Assembly: GCA_963834135.1 (NCBI GenBank)
Contig: CAWIAN010000007.1
Coordinates: 434,001-498,000, forward strand
Reading direction: 5' to 3'
From: Bog-257 sp963834135
GTDB taxonomy: Bacteria; Acidobacteriota; Terriglobia; Terriglobales; Acidobacteriaceae
DNA length: 64,000 bases
Below are positions 25,408-34,185 of the stretch, piece by piece. Position 1 is the stretch's first letter, and each line of letters begins with the position of its first letter. The translations under genes were made by a program, and so were the position numbers. The notes under the pieces are model-generated. The model ran no database searches. It was not told the DNA's origin and saw only the letters and a list, made by a program, of their open reading frames with translations.

Positions 25408-25878
25408 ATGGCACAACGACTGCGGTTAGCCCAAGCCGTTTCCCTGCTGCTCCTGGCGCCCCTGCTTCTTGGCTGCAAGCCGAGGCATAAGTCTCCCACC
25501 ATCGTGGTGCACCTTCTACGCAATCTTAGCTCTCCTTACGGCACAGAACTCGACCATCGCATTCTGGATTTCCAGAGTACGGACCCGAAGGCGAAGTCCG
25601 GAGCACCGATCATGGTGGAGAGTTCAACCGGCGACTACAAACAGATGTTGGAGAAGCAGACCTCGAGCAATCAGGATGTCGATCTGATCCTGCTGGATTC
25701 GGTCGCGGACGCCAACAGTAATCCGGTGATCCTGTCGGCAATGAACAGCGCAGTGAACGTTTGCGCTGGACTGAAAGCGTGTCCCACAAACGTTCCGGCG
25801 ATCATCCCGTCGCAGATCGGCGGAGACGACCGTGATGCCGCCCAGGAATTTGTGAATTTCTTGCAGAAGGCGCCATGA
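25408..25878 (+). CDS. Lipoprotein resembling a periplasmic binding-protein fragment
   Basis: A 156-residue protein with a lipoprotein signal peptide ending in the lipobox LLGC (Cys about 22). The mature part, PTIVVHLLRNLSSPYGTELDHRILDF ... DVDLILLDSVADAN, resembles the first lobe of solute-binding proteins, but at this length it cannot form two lobes. It could be a truncated binding protein or a small family of its own. It is followed 58 bases later by the broken methyltransferase-like gene. Confidence 0.55.
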   Translation: MAQRLRLAQAVSLLLLAPLLLGCKPRHKSPTIVVHLLRNLSSPYGTELDHRILDFQSTDPKAKSGAPIMVESSTGDYKQMLEKQTSSNQDVDLILLDSVADANSNPVILSAMNSAVNVCAGLKACPTNVPAIIPSQIGGDDRDAAQEFVNFLQKAP

Positions 25879-25936
25879 AAGAGCGACAGCGCCTGATCAT
25901 CGATCACAGACCGAGTACCGCTGTTAGGAGTTTGGA

Positions 25937-26577
25937 ATGAATCTGTGGGCGGACTTCCTGACCAATGACGCCAGAGTCGTCTGGAAATGGAAGCATTACT
26001 TTCCGATCTACGAACGCCACTTCCACGATTTCGTATACAAATCGGTGACCTTGCTGGAAATCGGGGTCGCGTCCGGAGGCTCGCTGCAGATGTGGAAGCG
26101 GTATTTGGGACCGCACGCCACCATCATCGGAATTGACATCCTCGCGGAGTGCAAGGCGTACGAAGAGGATCAAATTGAAGTAAGGGTCGGCTCGCAGCAG
26201 GACACAAACTTCCTGCAGAGCGTGATCGATGAATTCGGCGTTCCCGACATCGTGCTGGACGATTGGCAGCCACCGTATGAGCGACCATAACGCCCTTCGA
26301 GTTTCTCTACCCCAGGCTGCCTAAGAACGGCGTTTACATGGTCGAGGACCTGCACACGTCTTACTGGGACGAATACGACGGAGGTTATCGCCGTAAGGGT
26401 AGCTTCATCGAGCGCTGCAAGGACCTGCTGGATGAGTTGAACGCAGAGCAATCCCGGAGCAACTTCCTGCAAGCGAGTTTACGAAAACGACAATCGGCAT
26501 GCATTTTACGACAGCGTGGCGGTCTTTGCGCGGGGAACCCACACCGCAAATGGGCGCCCAAGATCGGCAAATCCTAG
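25937..26577 (+). pseudogene. CmcI-like methyltransferase/hydroxylase family gene, broken by frameshifts
   Basis: The first frame (to 26290) has LLEIGVASGGSLQMWKRYLGP...IGIDI...RVGSQQDTNFL...DIVLDD, the SAM-binding fold of the cephalosporin hydroxylase (CmcI)/macrocin O-methyltransferase family. Homology continues in other frames: GSHRMS, then ITPFEFLYPRLPKNGVYMVEDLHTSYWDEYDGG, then EFTKTTIGMHF, then YDSVAVFARGTHT. At least four single-base shifts are needed (near 26262, 26286, 26470 and 26505). Such genes usually sit in glycan or natural product clusters; nothing of that kind is nearby. Decay is likely, though sequence errors cannot be excluded. Confidence 0.75.
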
Positions 26578-26653
26578 AGGATGAACTCAGGATGTCGTAG
26601 AACGCCATTGCTACGCAGCCAGTTGCTTTTTTCTACGCGCGCTTCTTTCGCTT

Positions 26654-27364
26654 TTACGCTTCTTCATCGCTCTTCTTCACCGCGTCGCCTGCAAAGGGCA
26701 AGTCTTTCATCTCGGCGGCGCGCCACATGTACCAGGCAGCCACACTGCGGTAGGGCTTCCATTTCTCGCCATACGCAGCCAACTCCTTCGGCTTGGGAAG
26801 TTCGGCCATCTTCTTCATCTTGGCGAAGCCCTTACGCACACCGTAGTCGTCGACGGGTAGCACGTCTTGCCGGCCCAACCGGAACATGAGCAGCATCTCG
26901 ACCGTCCAGCGCCCGATGCCGCGCACCGCGGTCAGGCGCTCGATCAGCTCGTCGTCGCTCATGCGGTGCGCCTGCTGCACCGTCGGCACGGTCCCGTCGA
27001 GCGTTTTGGCGGCGAGATCGCGGATGGCCAGCATCTTGTTGCGCGACAATCCGGCCGAGCGCAGCAGTTCCTCGGAGGCAGCCACGATCTGCTCGGGAGT
27101 CGGGAAGCCGTCCACCAATCCGCGGCGGGTGCGGATCTGCTGGGTATTCTCGGGAAACAAAGCTTTGACGCGCGAGGTAATGGTGGCGGCGACCTTGCCA
27201 TTCAGCTGCTGATAGATGATCGACTCCAGCAGGGCGGCGAAGATGCTCTGGGTGGTCTCTTTCATCAGCCGGCAAGGGCCGGCCTTGGCGATGATGCGGG
27301 CCAGTTGCTTATCGACGCGCGCGAGCTGTTCGCAGGCGCTGCTGTGATCGAGTTTCTTGGGCAT
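26654..27364 (-). CDS. AlkA-like DNA-3-methyladenine glycosylase
   Basis: A 236-residue HhH-GPD protein. LESIIYQQLNGKVAATI is the conserved first helix pair, LTAVRGIGRWTVEMLLMF the helix-hairpin-helix, and LPVDDYGVRKGF carries the catalytic Asp. It removes alkylated bases such as 3-methyladenine to start base excision repair in the cytoplasm. No Fe-S cluster cysteines are present, as expected for the AlkA branch. The gene is 36 bases downstream of the TlpA-like gene on the same strand and may be co-transcribed. Confidence 0.9.
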   Translation of the reverse strand: MPKKLDHSSACEQLARVDKQLARIIAKAGPCRLMKETTQSIFAALLESIIYQQLNGKVAATITSRVKALFPENTQQIRTRRGLVDGFPTPEQIVAASEELLRSAGLSRNKMLAIRDLAAKTLDGTVPTVQQAHRMSDDELIERLTAVRGIGRWTVEMLLMFRLGRQDVLPVDDYGVRKGFAKMKKMAELPKPKELAAYGEKWKPYRSVAAWYMWRAAEMKDLPFAGDAVKKSDEEA

Positions 27365-27400
27365 CGAGGTCTTTGATTGTCAGAGTCTCACGTTGTCGGA

Positions 27401-28294
27401 CTACTTTAATCCGGCTTGGGCCAGCATCTCCTCGAACTGATGCCGGGTGCGCATGTCGATGGACTGGGCCACCAGCTTGCCGTCGCGATCGTAGAGAAAG
27501 CTCTTGGGAATACCGTTGACCTGAAATTGATTGCCTATCTTCTGTCCGGGATCGAGCAGGATGGGGTAGGTGATCTTGCGTTCGGCGATGAAGGGCGCGA
27601 CCTTGTTGATCTCGTCGTCCTCGGAGAAGGCAATGATTACGAAGCCCTGGTCCTTGTACTGGTTGTAGAGCGCCTCGAGGTCGGGCATTTCTTTCTGGCA
27701 CGGAGGACACCAGGTTGCCCAGAAATTCACCAGCACGACCTTGCCCTTCAGATCTTGCAGCGTCCAGGATTTGCCGTTCAGATCGGTGGCAGTGAAATTG
27801 GTGTCCTGGCGTTTGGCGTCATCCGCCTCAAGCTTGGCCATCGCCGCTTTGTACTGGGGAGCGTCAAGCGAGACCTGCATGTGTTCGTAGCGGGCGAGTT
27901 CGGCCAGGGCGACGTAGCCGCCGGCGGGCTGGCCTTTCTCCTCCGGCGGAGGCTGCTGCTGGAGAGACTCTGACAACGTGGTAGTTACCTCCTGCAGCGT
28001 CTGCTTCCCGAAGTCGCCCTCGGTGGCGCGGCTGGCCAGGTATTCGGCGAGACGAAGCTTGCCGGGCGAAGATGCGGGCAGCGCACGGATCTCGAGTGCA
28101 ATGTCTTTCGTGGTCTTGGCGCGAACGTCGTCAGGCAGACTGCGCAGCGACTTAATCTGGTTGAAGATTGGCTGTTCCTGCGCGGTATAGGTTGGAGCTT
28201 GCTGCTGTTGCGAGGAAAGCAGCGCAGGAATCATCCATGCGAAAAGAAGGAACACAGCCTGACCCGCGTAACCGCGCCGCCGAGAAAAAGTCAT
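27401..28294 (-). CDS. TlpA-like thioredoxin-fold protein, exported
   Basis: A 297-residue protein with a signal peptide (about 1-28), a helical N-terminal region (about 35-160) and a C-terminal thioredoxin fold. The active site is FWATWCPPCQKEMPDL, the form used by TlpA/ResA-type redox proteins, and the cis-Pro lies in VNGIPKSFLYD. It probably reduces or oxidises periplasmic disulfides. The long helical N-terminus is unusual for ResA but common in larger TlpA-family proteins. Confidence 0.87.
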   Translation of the reverse strand: MTFSRRRGYAGQAVFLLFAWMIPALLSSQQQQAPTYTAQEQPIFNQIKSLRSLPDDVRAKTTKDIALEIRALPASSPGKLRLAEYLASRATEGDFGKQTLQEVTTTLSESLQQQPPPEEKGQPAGGYVALAELARYEHMQVSLDAPQYKAAMAKLEADDAKRQDTNFTATDLNGKSWTLQDLKGKVVLVNFWATWCPPCQKEMPDLEALYNQYKDQGFVIIAFSEDDEINKVAPFIAERKITYPILLDPGQKIGNQFQVNGIPKSFLYDRDGKLVAQSIDMRTRHQFEEMLAQAGLK

Positions 28295-28457
28295 GGGTTC
28301 GCCACCTCGAGGAACATTGTATTCACTTCGGGCTGTCGCCGGTAACCTTGTAATTCTCGGGGAATCCGTCGAAAGTTCCGTCGCGGTGTTGCCGGAGCCG
28401 CCCCATCAAATTGGTGGCTCCGATATATTAGAAGTGAAGCTTGCTCTGCTAAATAAA

Positions 28458-28481
28458 AAGGACGGCATCTCTGCCGTCCTT
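28458..28481 (-). terminator. Terminator of the fatty acid desaturase gene
   Basis: A perfect ten-base stem, AAGGACGGCA with TGCCGTCCTT, around a four-base loop, followed on the minus strand by TTTATTT. It lies 20 bases past the stop. Confidence 0.75.
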
Positions 28482-28501
28482 CGCAATTCCAAACTTTCGA
28501 A

Positions 28502-29392
28502 CTAATCGCCGCTATAGGCTGGCGCTACTTCGGCTTCGACCGGCACGGTGTCTTTACCGATTTCTTTCACGCGCGCCGAACCCAGCTTGGGCAGCTTCAC
28601 GTCCCAGATTAGCCCCAGCGCTTGGAAGGCCTTGATGCCGTACCAGTTCATATCGAGCTCGTACCAGGCCAGCCCGTGCCGCGCCGATTGCGGATGCGCG
28701 TGATGATTGTTGTGCCAGCCTTCGCCGAAGCTCAGCCAGGCCACCCACCACAGGTTGCGCGAGTCGTCATCGGTGGCAAAGCGCTTTGAGCCCCACATGT
28801 GCGTCGCCGAATTCACGAACCAGGTGGAGTGCAGCAGGAACACGGTGCGGAAGAAAATGCCCCACAGGACGAACTTCCAGCCGCCGACGATCAGCAGGAT
28901 CACGCCCAACGCCGTGATCGGTACCCAGTGATACTCGCTGATCCACATATGGAATTTGTCTTTGCGGAGGTCGGGAACGTAGGCCAGCAGTTCGGTGCTC
29001 TTGTTGTGGAAGGTCTTGCCGGTGAGGATCCAGCCCATGTGCGCCCAGAAGCCGCCATCGCGCGGCGAATGCGGATCGCCCGGCTTGTCGGTGATCTGGT
29101 GATGGACGCGGTGCGTGGCCACCCAGAAGATCGGTCCGCCTTCCAGCGCCAGTGTGGCGCAGACGGTCAGGAAATACTCCACCCACTTGGGACACTTGAA
29201 GCCGCGATGCGTCAGCAAGCGGTGATAGCCCATGCCGATGCCCAGGCTGCCGGCCACCCAGTAGAAGAACAGTCCGACAAAGAATGCTTTCCAGCTGAAG
29301 AAGAAGAGAGCGGCGAGCGCGCCCAGATGGAACACGACCATGAAGCTCGTGGTAAGCCAGTTAACGCTGGTGTCTTGATCTTTCGGAGCCAT
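28502..29392 (-). CDS. Membrane fatty acid desaturase (delta-9 type)
   Basis: About 296 residues from the ATG at 29392, which has GGGGAA upstream. Four membrane helices and three His boxes are present: HRLLTH (about 60), HRVHH (about 98) and HNNHH (about 230), in the spacing of acyl-CoA/acyl-lipid delta-9 desaturases, which place a di-iron centre on the cytoplasmic face. It would make monounsaturated membrane lipids. No ferredoxin or reductase partner is adjacent. Confidence 0.92.
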   Translation of the reverse strand: MAPKDQDTSVNWLTTSFMVVFHLGALAALFFFSWKAFFVGLFFYWVAGSLGIGMGYHRLLTHRGFKCPKWVEYFLTVCATLALEGGPIFWVATHRVHHQITDKPGDPHSPRDGGFWAHMGWILTGKTFHNKSTELLAYVPDLRKDKFHMWISEYHWVPITALGVILLIVGGWKFVLWGIFFRTVFLLHSTWFVNSATHMWGSKRFATDDDSRNLWWVAWLSFGEGWHNNHHAHPQSARHGLAWYELDMNWYGIKAFQALGLIWDVKLPKLGSARVKEIGKDTVPVEAEVAPAYSGD

Positions 29393-29572
29393 TTTTCCCC
29401 TGATGTGATGAGTGCCATCCCCGCGATGTTTGCGGATGAAGTAAATCCAGACTAACAAGTTCAGGGGAAAGCGTTTGTAATACTTTTGTCAGCAGAGGTT
29501 TTGACGGGTTGCACTTGGTGCGCAGATCGAATGATGCCGCGGGTGGCTCTGATTGGCGGGGAGTGACCCATG

Positions 29573-29611
29573 TCCCGCCCTGCCCAAAATCGAGGCTAGA
29601 ACGGGGCACCT
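29573..29611. repeat. Family A hairpin repeat
   Basis: Inverted copy: CCCGCCCTGCCC, AAAATCG, AGGCTAGAACGGGGCACC. It lies upstream of the desaturase gene, beside short repeats of the type CACTGACAACTGACTACTG. Confidence 0.65.
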
Positions 29612-29643
29612 CCGGTCACTGGTTACTAACCACTGACAACTGA

Positions 29644-30387
29644 CTACTGCACTTTTGCGCTGCCCTCACCACAAGCGAAGCTCACCGAGACGGTGCATTG
29701 CTGTCCGCTGATTTTGATGCTCGCCGTTCCCGTGTCTTTGCCGAGCGCTTGGGTCCCGACCACAGCCTGCCAGCTGCCGTCAGCCGCCGCCGTGGGGCTG
29801 TGGACTGTGTCTTCCCCGCCGAGGTTGGCAGAGATGTCCAGCATCTCGTAAGGCACAAATCCCGTAGCACTCACCAGGACTTTTTCGGCAAGCGGACTCT
29901 GGCGAATCACCGTCAGCTTGCAGTTCTTGTTCGTGGCTTCGATGGGGAAGGGCACCACTTCGGTAAAGCCGGCGACTTTGCCATCAGCGGAGACAACGGC
30001 AAAGCGCTTGGGCTCGCCCGGCACTGCGGTGGTTTGAATCTTGATGGGAGCGTCCGGCCCTTCTCCTCTGCACGACGAAGATGTCGAATTGCAGATCATC
30101 AGCCCCTTGGCATTGAAGGTAACGCCGTCAATCGCTCTTTCCGGCTTGCGGCCGGGAATCCATCCCCAGAAAGAATAGTTGAGGTTCGCCGGGAAGCCTT
30201 TGCCCGAGAGTACGTAGGTCAATCGGGTTCCGGAAGCCGTAGCTTCGCGCGGACCCTCGGTCGCCTGCAACTCGACGCCGGGAGTGTTGTGCCCCCAAGC
30301 GTCTTCGTTGAATTGCTGCGCCGCGAGGGGAACGGCAATGACGGAACAAAGCAAGGGCAGCACGTAGAGGGTGGTTCGGAATTTCAC
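29644..30387 (-). CDS. Exported protein of unknown function, coupled to the HExxH gene
   Basis: A 247-residue protein with a signal peptide (about 1-23, ending PLAAQ). The mature protein is beta-rich with three Cys clusters (CNSTSSSC, NCKL, QCTVSVSFAC). Its ATG overlaps the stop of the preceding HExxH gene by four bases, which points to translational coupling and a joint role. No domain was recognised. Confidence 0.65.
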   Translation of the reverse strand: MKFRTTLYVLPLLCSVIAVPLAAQQFNEDAWGHNTPGVELQATEGPREATASGTRLTYVLSGKGFPANLNYSFWGWIPGRKPERAIDGVTFNAKGLMICNSTSSSCRGEGPDAPIKIQTTAVPGEPKRFAVVSADGKVAGFTEVVPFPIEATNKNCKLTVIRQSPLAEKVLVSATGFVPYEMLDISANLGGEDTVHSPTAAADGSWQAVVGTQALGKDTGTASIKISGQQCTVSVSFACGEGSAKVQ

Positions 30388-31991
30388 CTGGAAGTTTTCC
30401 CCTTCGTCTCGGATGGCAACGTCATGTTGTAGAAGAGCACCTGCGTGGCTTTCTGCACCACGCTCTTGTCATAGCCTTCCATGATCAGCAGGTCGTTGTC
30501 GTGTCGCTCGACGTAGATATCGCCGTCCTTGCTGGTTGCCTGATAATTTCCAAAGTTCGGCAGCTTGGGCGCTTCGCCGGCAGCAGGGGCAATATTGGAA
30601 GGCCCCGAAGAGCCATCATGGCTTGTTCCGGTTATCGTGGTGAGCTTAGGCAAATAACTCAAATACAGCCGCGCGAAATCTGAAGCCGCCTCCGGCGAAT
30701 CCCAGCGCGAGAAGTACAGCAGCGCAACCTGATCTTTCGGGCCATTCTTCGCCTGCGCCGCAAAGTAGTAGCCGCCGCGCCAGTGCCGGTAATAATTCGG
30801 CGGATCTTGCGCGCCGTATTGCTTGGACAGCAGATAGATGTCGAACTCGCCCATGCCGCCGAAGTCGAAGCGCGTGTAGTTGGGCGCGACCATCTGATCG
30901 AGATTGGGAATGGTGAGCTGCGGCACCACCTGGTGCAGCAGATACGTTTCCGGCTGCATGATCTGCCGGGTGTCCACCGGAGGATCGGTCAGCAGCCCCT
31001 TGAAGGCCGCGTCTTTGCCTTTGTTCGCCAGCACCGTCCGCACGAAGTCGAGCCCGAAGGAGTAAGGCATCAGCAGCGATTCCTTCAGGTACATGGGCGC
31101 CTCGGAGAAGACGGGCGAGTCCTTGCTGTCGCCCATCTGGGCGCGCACTGCATCGACGAACTCCGGCGCAGTGAGGATCGTCTTGTTCATCGGCGCCAGG
31201 GTGTAGTCGAACCACACCACCTGCGCCTGTCCCTCGGTGACGCACTGGCGCGCGCTCTGCGCTTCTTCGACGAAATATTCCTGCTGATCGGGCAGGGCGG
31301 CGTCGTCCTTGGCGCCGGCAAGTTCCCACTTGTCGAGCGGCACTTGCTGGTCCTGGAGAGCGTGGGTCAGCTCGTGCGCCAGCACCGGCTTCTGCGCGTC
31401 CGGCGGCAGCCAGTCCAGGACGTTCACGCTCTTGGTGCGGGGATCGTAGAACGCGGCAACCTGCTCGCCCATCAGACGGACAAATTCGGCGTGCAAATCG
31501 TAGTTCGGGGGCAGCAAGCCGAATTTCTGCAACACGAGCTTCGCCTGTTCCAAGCGCTTCTCGTCCTTGTCGTCCTTCATGCGCTTGTCGACGTACTTCT
31601 CGACTTCTGCGCGCGTGATGAGGTTGCGCTTGATCTTGTGTTCGATCGGCAGCCCGGTGTCGCCGCTAACGAAGCCGAGAATCTCATCGACCGAGCGGAA
31701 GAGATCTTTGGCCTGCTGCTTGGTGATATGGCCTTCGGGTTCGGGCTGATCTTGGGAACTATCCGGCGGCTGCTCCTGCGATGCCCCGCTAGTGCCGGGA
31801 ACCTGCTGGGTTGCCGAACCGCTGGGCTGCGCGGGATTTGCAGGCTGTTGCGGTGCCGAGGGCGTTTGCGGCGGCGGCGGAGCGGACTGGCTCCAGAGTG
31901 CGACGCTCAAGGCGAGCCAAACCAGAGCGATGACCGAAGCAGTCTTCAGACGGATGCAAACTGGATTTCCAAATAAGCGACGGGCTGGCAT
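30384..31991 (-). CDS. Exported HExxH metallopeptidase-like protein
   Basis: A 535-residue protein with a signal peptide (about 15-36) and a Pro/Gln-rich linker (about 37-88). Residues about 150-215 include QVAAFYDPRTKSVNVLDW and KPVLAHELTHALQDQ; HELTH is a zincin HExxH motif, and E in DQQEYFVEEAQSARQCVTEG downstream could supply the third ligand (gluzincin-like). A long C-terminal region follows. It probably cleaves proteins in the periplasm or outside. Its stop overlaps the start of the small exported protein gene. Confidence 0.75.
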   Translation of the reverse strand: MPARRLFGNPVCIRLKTASVIALVWLALSVALWSQSAPPPPQTPSAPQQPANPAQPSGSATQQVPGTSGASQEQPPDSSQDQPEPEGHITKQQAKDLFRSVDEILGFVSGDTGLPIEHKIKRNLITRAEVEKYVDKRMKDDKDEKRLEQAKLVLQKFGLLPPNYDLHAEFVRLMGEQVAAFYDPRTKSVNVLDWLPPDAQKPVLAHELTHALQDQQVPLDKWELAGAKDDAALPDQQEYFVEEAQSARQCVTEGQAQVVWFDYTLAPMNKTILTAPEFVDAVRAQMGDSKDSPVFSEAPMYLKESLLMPYSFGLDFVRTVLANKGKDAAFKGLLTDPPVDTRQIMQPETYLLHQVVPQLTIPNLDQMVAPNYTRFDFGGMGEFDIYLLSKQYGAQDPPNYYRHWRGGYYFAAQAKNGPKDQVALLYFSRWDSPEAASDFARLYLSYLPKLTTITGTSHDGSSGPSNIAPAAGEAPKLPNFGNYQATSKDGDIYVERHDNDLLIMEGYDKSVVQKATQVLFYNMTLPSETKGKTSR

Positions 31992-32110
31992 GCAGTGCCT
32001 TCAAGGATACAGGAGAACCAGAGGGGTGGTGGGACCGGGTCACATCCCCCTCCCTAGCCAGAACCCCGGCTGCCGCTTTACACTGCTCACCGTCTCTGGC
32101 AAAGTAAATT

Positions 32111-33662
32111 GTGGAAACGCAATCGATCGTCGTCCTCGACTTCGGCGCGCAGTATTCGCAGCTCATTGCCCGCCGCATCCGCGAACAGAACGTCTTCTCC
32201 GTCGTCCTTCCCTGCACCGCCCAGCTCGAAGAAATCAAGAGCTATCGTCCCGCGGGCATCATTCTGTCGGGGGGGCCGTCGTCCGTCTATGATCCCGACG
32301 CCCCTCCCGCCGACGAGCAGGTGCTGCACCTGGGGCTGCCCGTGCTTGGCATCTGTTACGGCCTGCAGTTCATGGTCTACAAGCTGGGCGGCAAAGTGCG
32401 GGCGGCCGACAAGCGCGAGTACGGCCATGCGGAGGTGGAGCTGCTGAGCAGCGACTCTCAGCTCTTCAAGAGCCTGGAAGGTCCGGTAGCGGTTTGGATG
32501 TCGCACGGCGATGAAGCTCTGGAGCTCCCCGCCGGCTTCGAGTTGGTCGCCAAAACGTCGAATGCGGTGGCTGCCATCCAGTACCCGGCGAAGAAGTGGT
32601 ACGCCGTGCAATTCCATCCCGAAGTGCGTCACACGCCGCAAGGCACGGAGATCCTGCGTAACTTCATCTTCGAGATCTGTGGACTGCAGCCGAACTGGTC
32701 GCCGCAAAGCTTCATCGACGAGACCGTCGCCAACTGTTCGCAAGACCGTAGGCTCGGGCCGCGTGATCTGCGGACTTTCGGGCGGCGTCGATTCGTCGGT
32801 CGCCGCCGAACTGGTGCATCGCGCCGTGGGCGATCAGCTGACCTGCATCTTCGTGAACAACGGTGTGCTGCGCAAAAACGAATTCCAGAGCGTGCAGCAA
32901 AACCTGCGCGACAAGCTCGGCCTCAAGATCGATGGAGTCGATGCCAGCGAGCGCTTCCTCAGCAAGCTGGCGGGCGTCACCGATCCCGAGAAAAAGCGCA
33001 AGATCATCGGCAACGAGTTCATTGCGGTCTTCGAAGAAGAGGCGCACCGCATCGAGCAGCTGGAAGGCAAAGTCGAGTGGCTGGTGCAGGGCACGCTGTA
33101 TCCCGATGTGATCGAGTCACGCTCGGTGCGCGGACCGTCGCAGGTCATCAAGAGCCATCACAACGTCGGCGGCCTGCCCGAGAAGATGAAGCTGAAGCTC
33201 ATCGAGCCGCTGAAAGAGCTGTTCAAGGACGAGGTGCGGCAGATTGGGCGCGATCTCGGCATGCCGGAAGACGTTCTGCAGCGCCAGCCGTTCCCCGGGC
33301 CGGGCCTGGCGGTGCGCATCGTCGGCGAAGTCACTGCCGAGCGAGTGGCGTTGTTGCAGGAAGCCGACGACATCGTGGTCACCGAGATCAAGCGCGCCGG
33401 ACTCTACAACAAAGTGTGGCAATCGTTCGCCGTGCTGCTGCCGGTGATGTCGGTGGGCGTGATGGGCGACATGCGCACCTACGCCTACACCTGCGCGGTC
33501 CGCGCCGTGCATTCGGAAGACGGCATGACCGCCGACTGGGTCCCGCTGCCGCACGAGGTGCTGAAAACCATCTCGAGCCGGATCGTGAATGAGGTGAAGG
33601 GAATCAATCGCGTGGTGTACGACGTGACGTCGAAACCGCCGGGCACGATTGAGTGGGAGTGA
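32111..33662 (+). CDS. guaA: GMP synthase (glutamine-hydrolysing), frameshifted between its two domains
   Basis: The N-terminal half (GTG start at 32111) is a class I glutamine amidotransferase: GGPSS, LGICYGLQ with the catalytic Cys, and QFHPEV. The C-terminal half is the ATP pyrophosphatase and dimerisation domain: RVICGLSGGVDSSVAAELVH, then QRQPFPGPGLAVRI, ending KPPGTIEWE. The frame shifts by one extra base near 32738, exactly at the domain boundary (NCS to RKTVGSG). Removing it gives a normal protein of about 517 residues. The enzyme makes GMP from XMP. Both halves are otherwise perfectly conserved, so an error or a very recent mutation is likely. Confidence 0.93.
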
Positions 33663-34185
33663 GGAAGGCCGCTGGTCGCTGTTCGCTCTTCGCCATTCGC
33701 TAAGATGAGAGTCGTGAGCTTGGGCTGCGGTTTTCGGCTTTCGGCCGTCGGCTATCAGCTAAGGATTCCCACACCACCGGGAGCTTCCATATCACCCGAA
33801 ATTGTCATCCCGAGCGGAGCAGCATTCCGGGGGCCCATCTAGCGCCGCTTTTGCGCTGGATGGGGTGGAGTAGCTGCGGAGCCGAGGGATCTGCGGTTTG
33901 TCCGCGGCGGAAAGAGGTTAGCGCCATCCAACTTGCCGGCCGTCTTTTATCCGTCTGCGTCGGGACAATCGGTGATGGCCAGAACTCCCGTACCGCGCAC
34001 GCGGGACGACTCAGTTCAGCCCAGGACGAAGTCCTGGGTTTGCTTCCCCAAAGTGGTCCCCGGTCCCGGCAGGGACTGCCTGTACAGTCGTCGCCAACTC
34101 GAATCTAGGTCCGTCGACGGCAACCGCCAGCTTCTCGGCTTCTTTTCCCGCCGACAATTTAGTAAAACATCTGGTACTCGACATC
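33663..34185. other. Intergenic region rich in repeats
   Basis: 523 bases between guaA and the DUF4145 protein gene. It has short imperfect repeats of GTTCGCTCTTCGCC type near 33675-33770 and a family C element with a nested family A hairpin (33803-33905). No gene is seen. Confidence 0.5.
33803..33905 (+). repeat. Family C element split by a nested family A hairpin
   Basis: Left block TTGTCATCCCGAGCGGAGCA; then a family A hairpin, GGGCCCATCTAGCGCC ... GCGCTGGATGGGG (33828-33867); then right block GGAGCCGAGGGATCTGCGG. The unsplit copy at 4783-4835 joins the two blocks directly. Confidence 0.65.

Noticed and set aside
30783..31976. 397-codon plus-strand frame opposite the HExxH protein gene
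   Set aside because: Antisense shadow; no start signal or recognisable domain.
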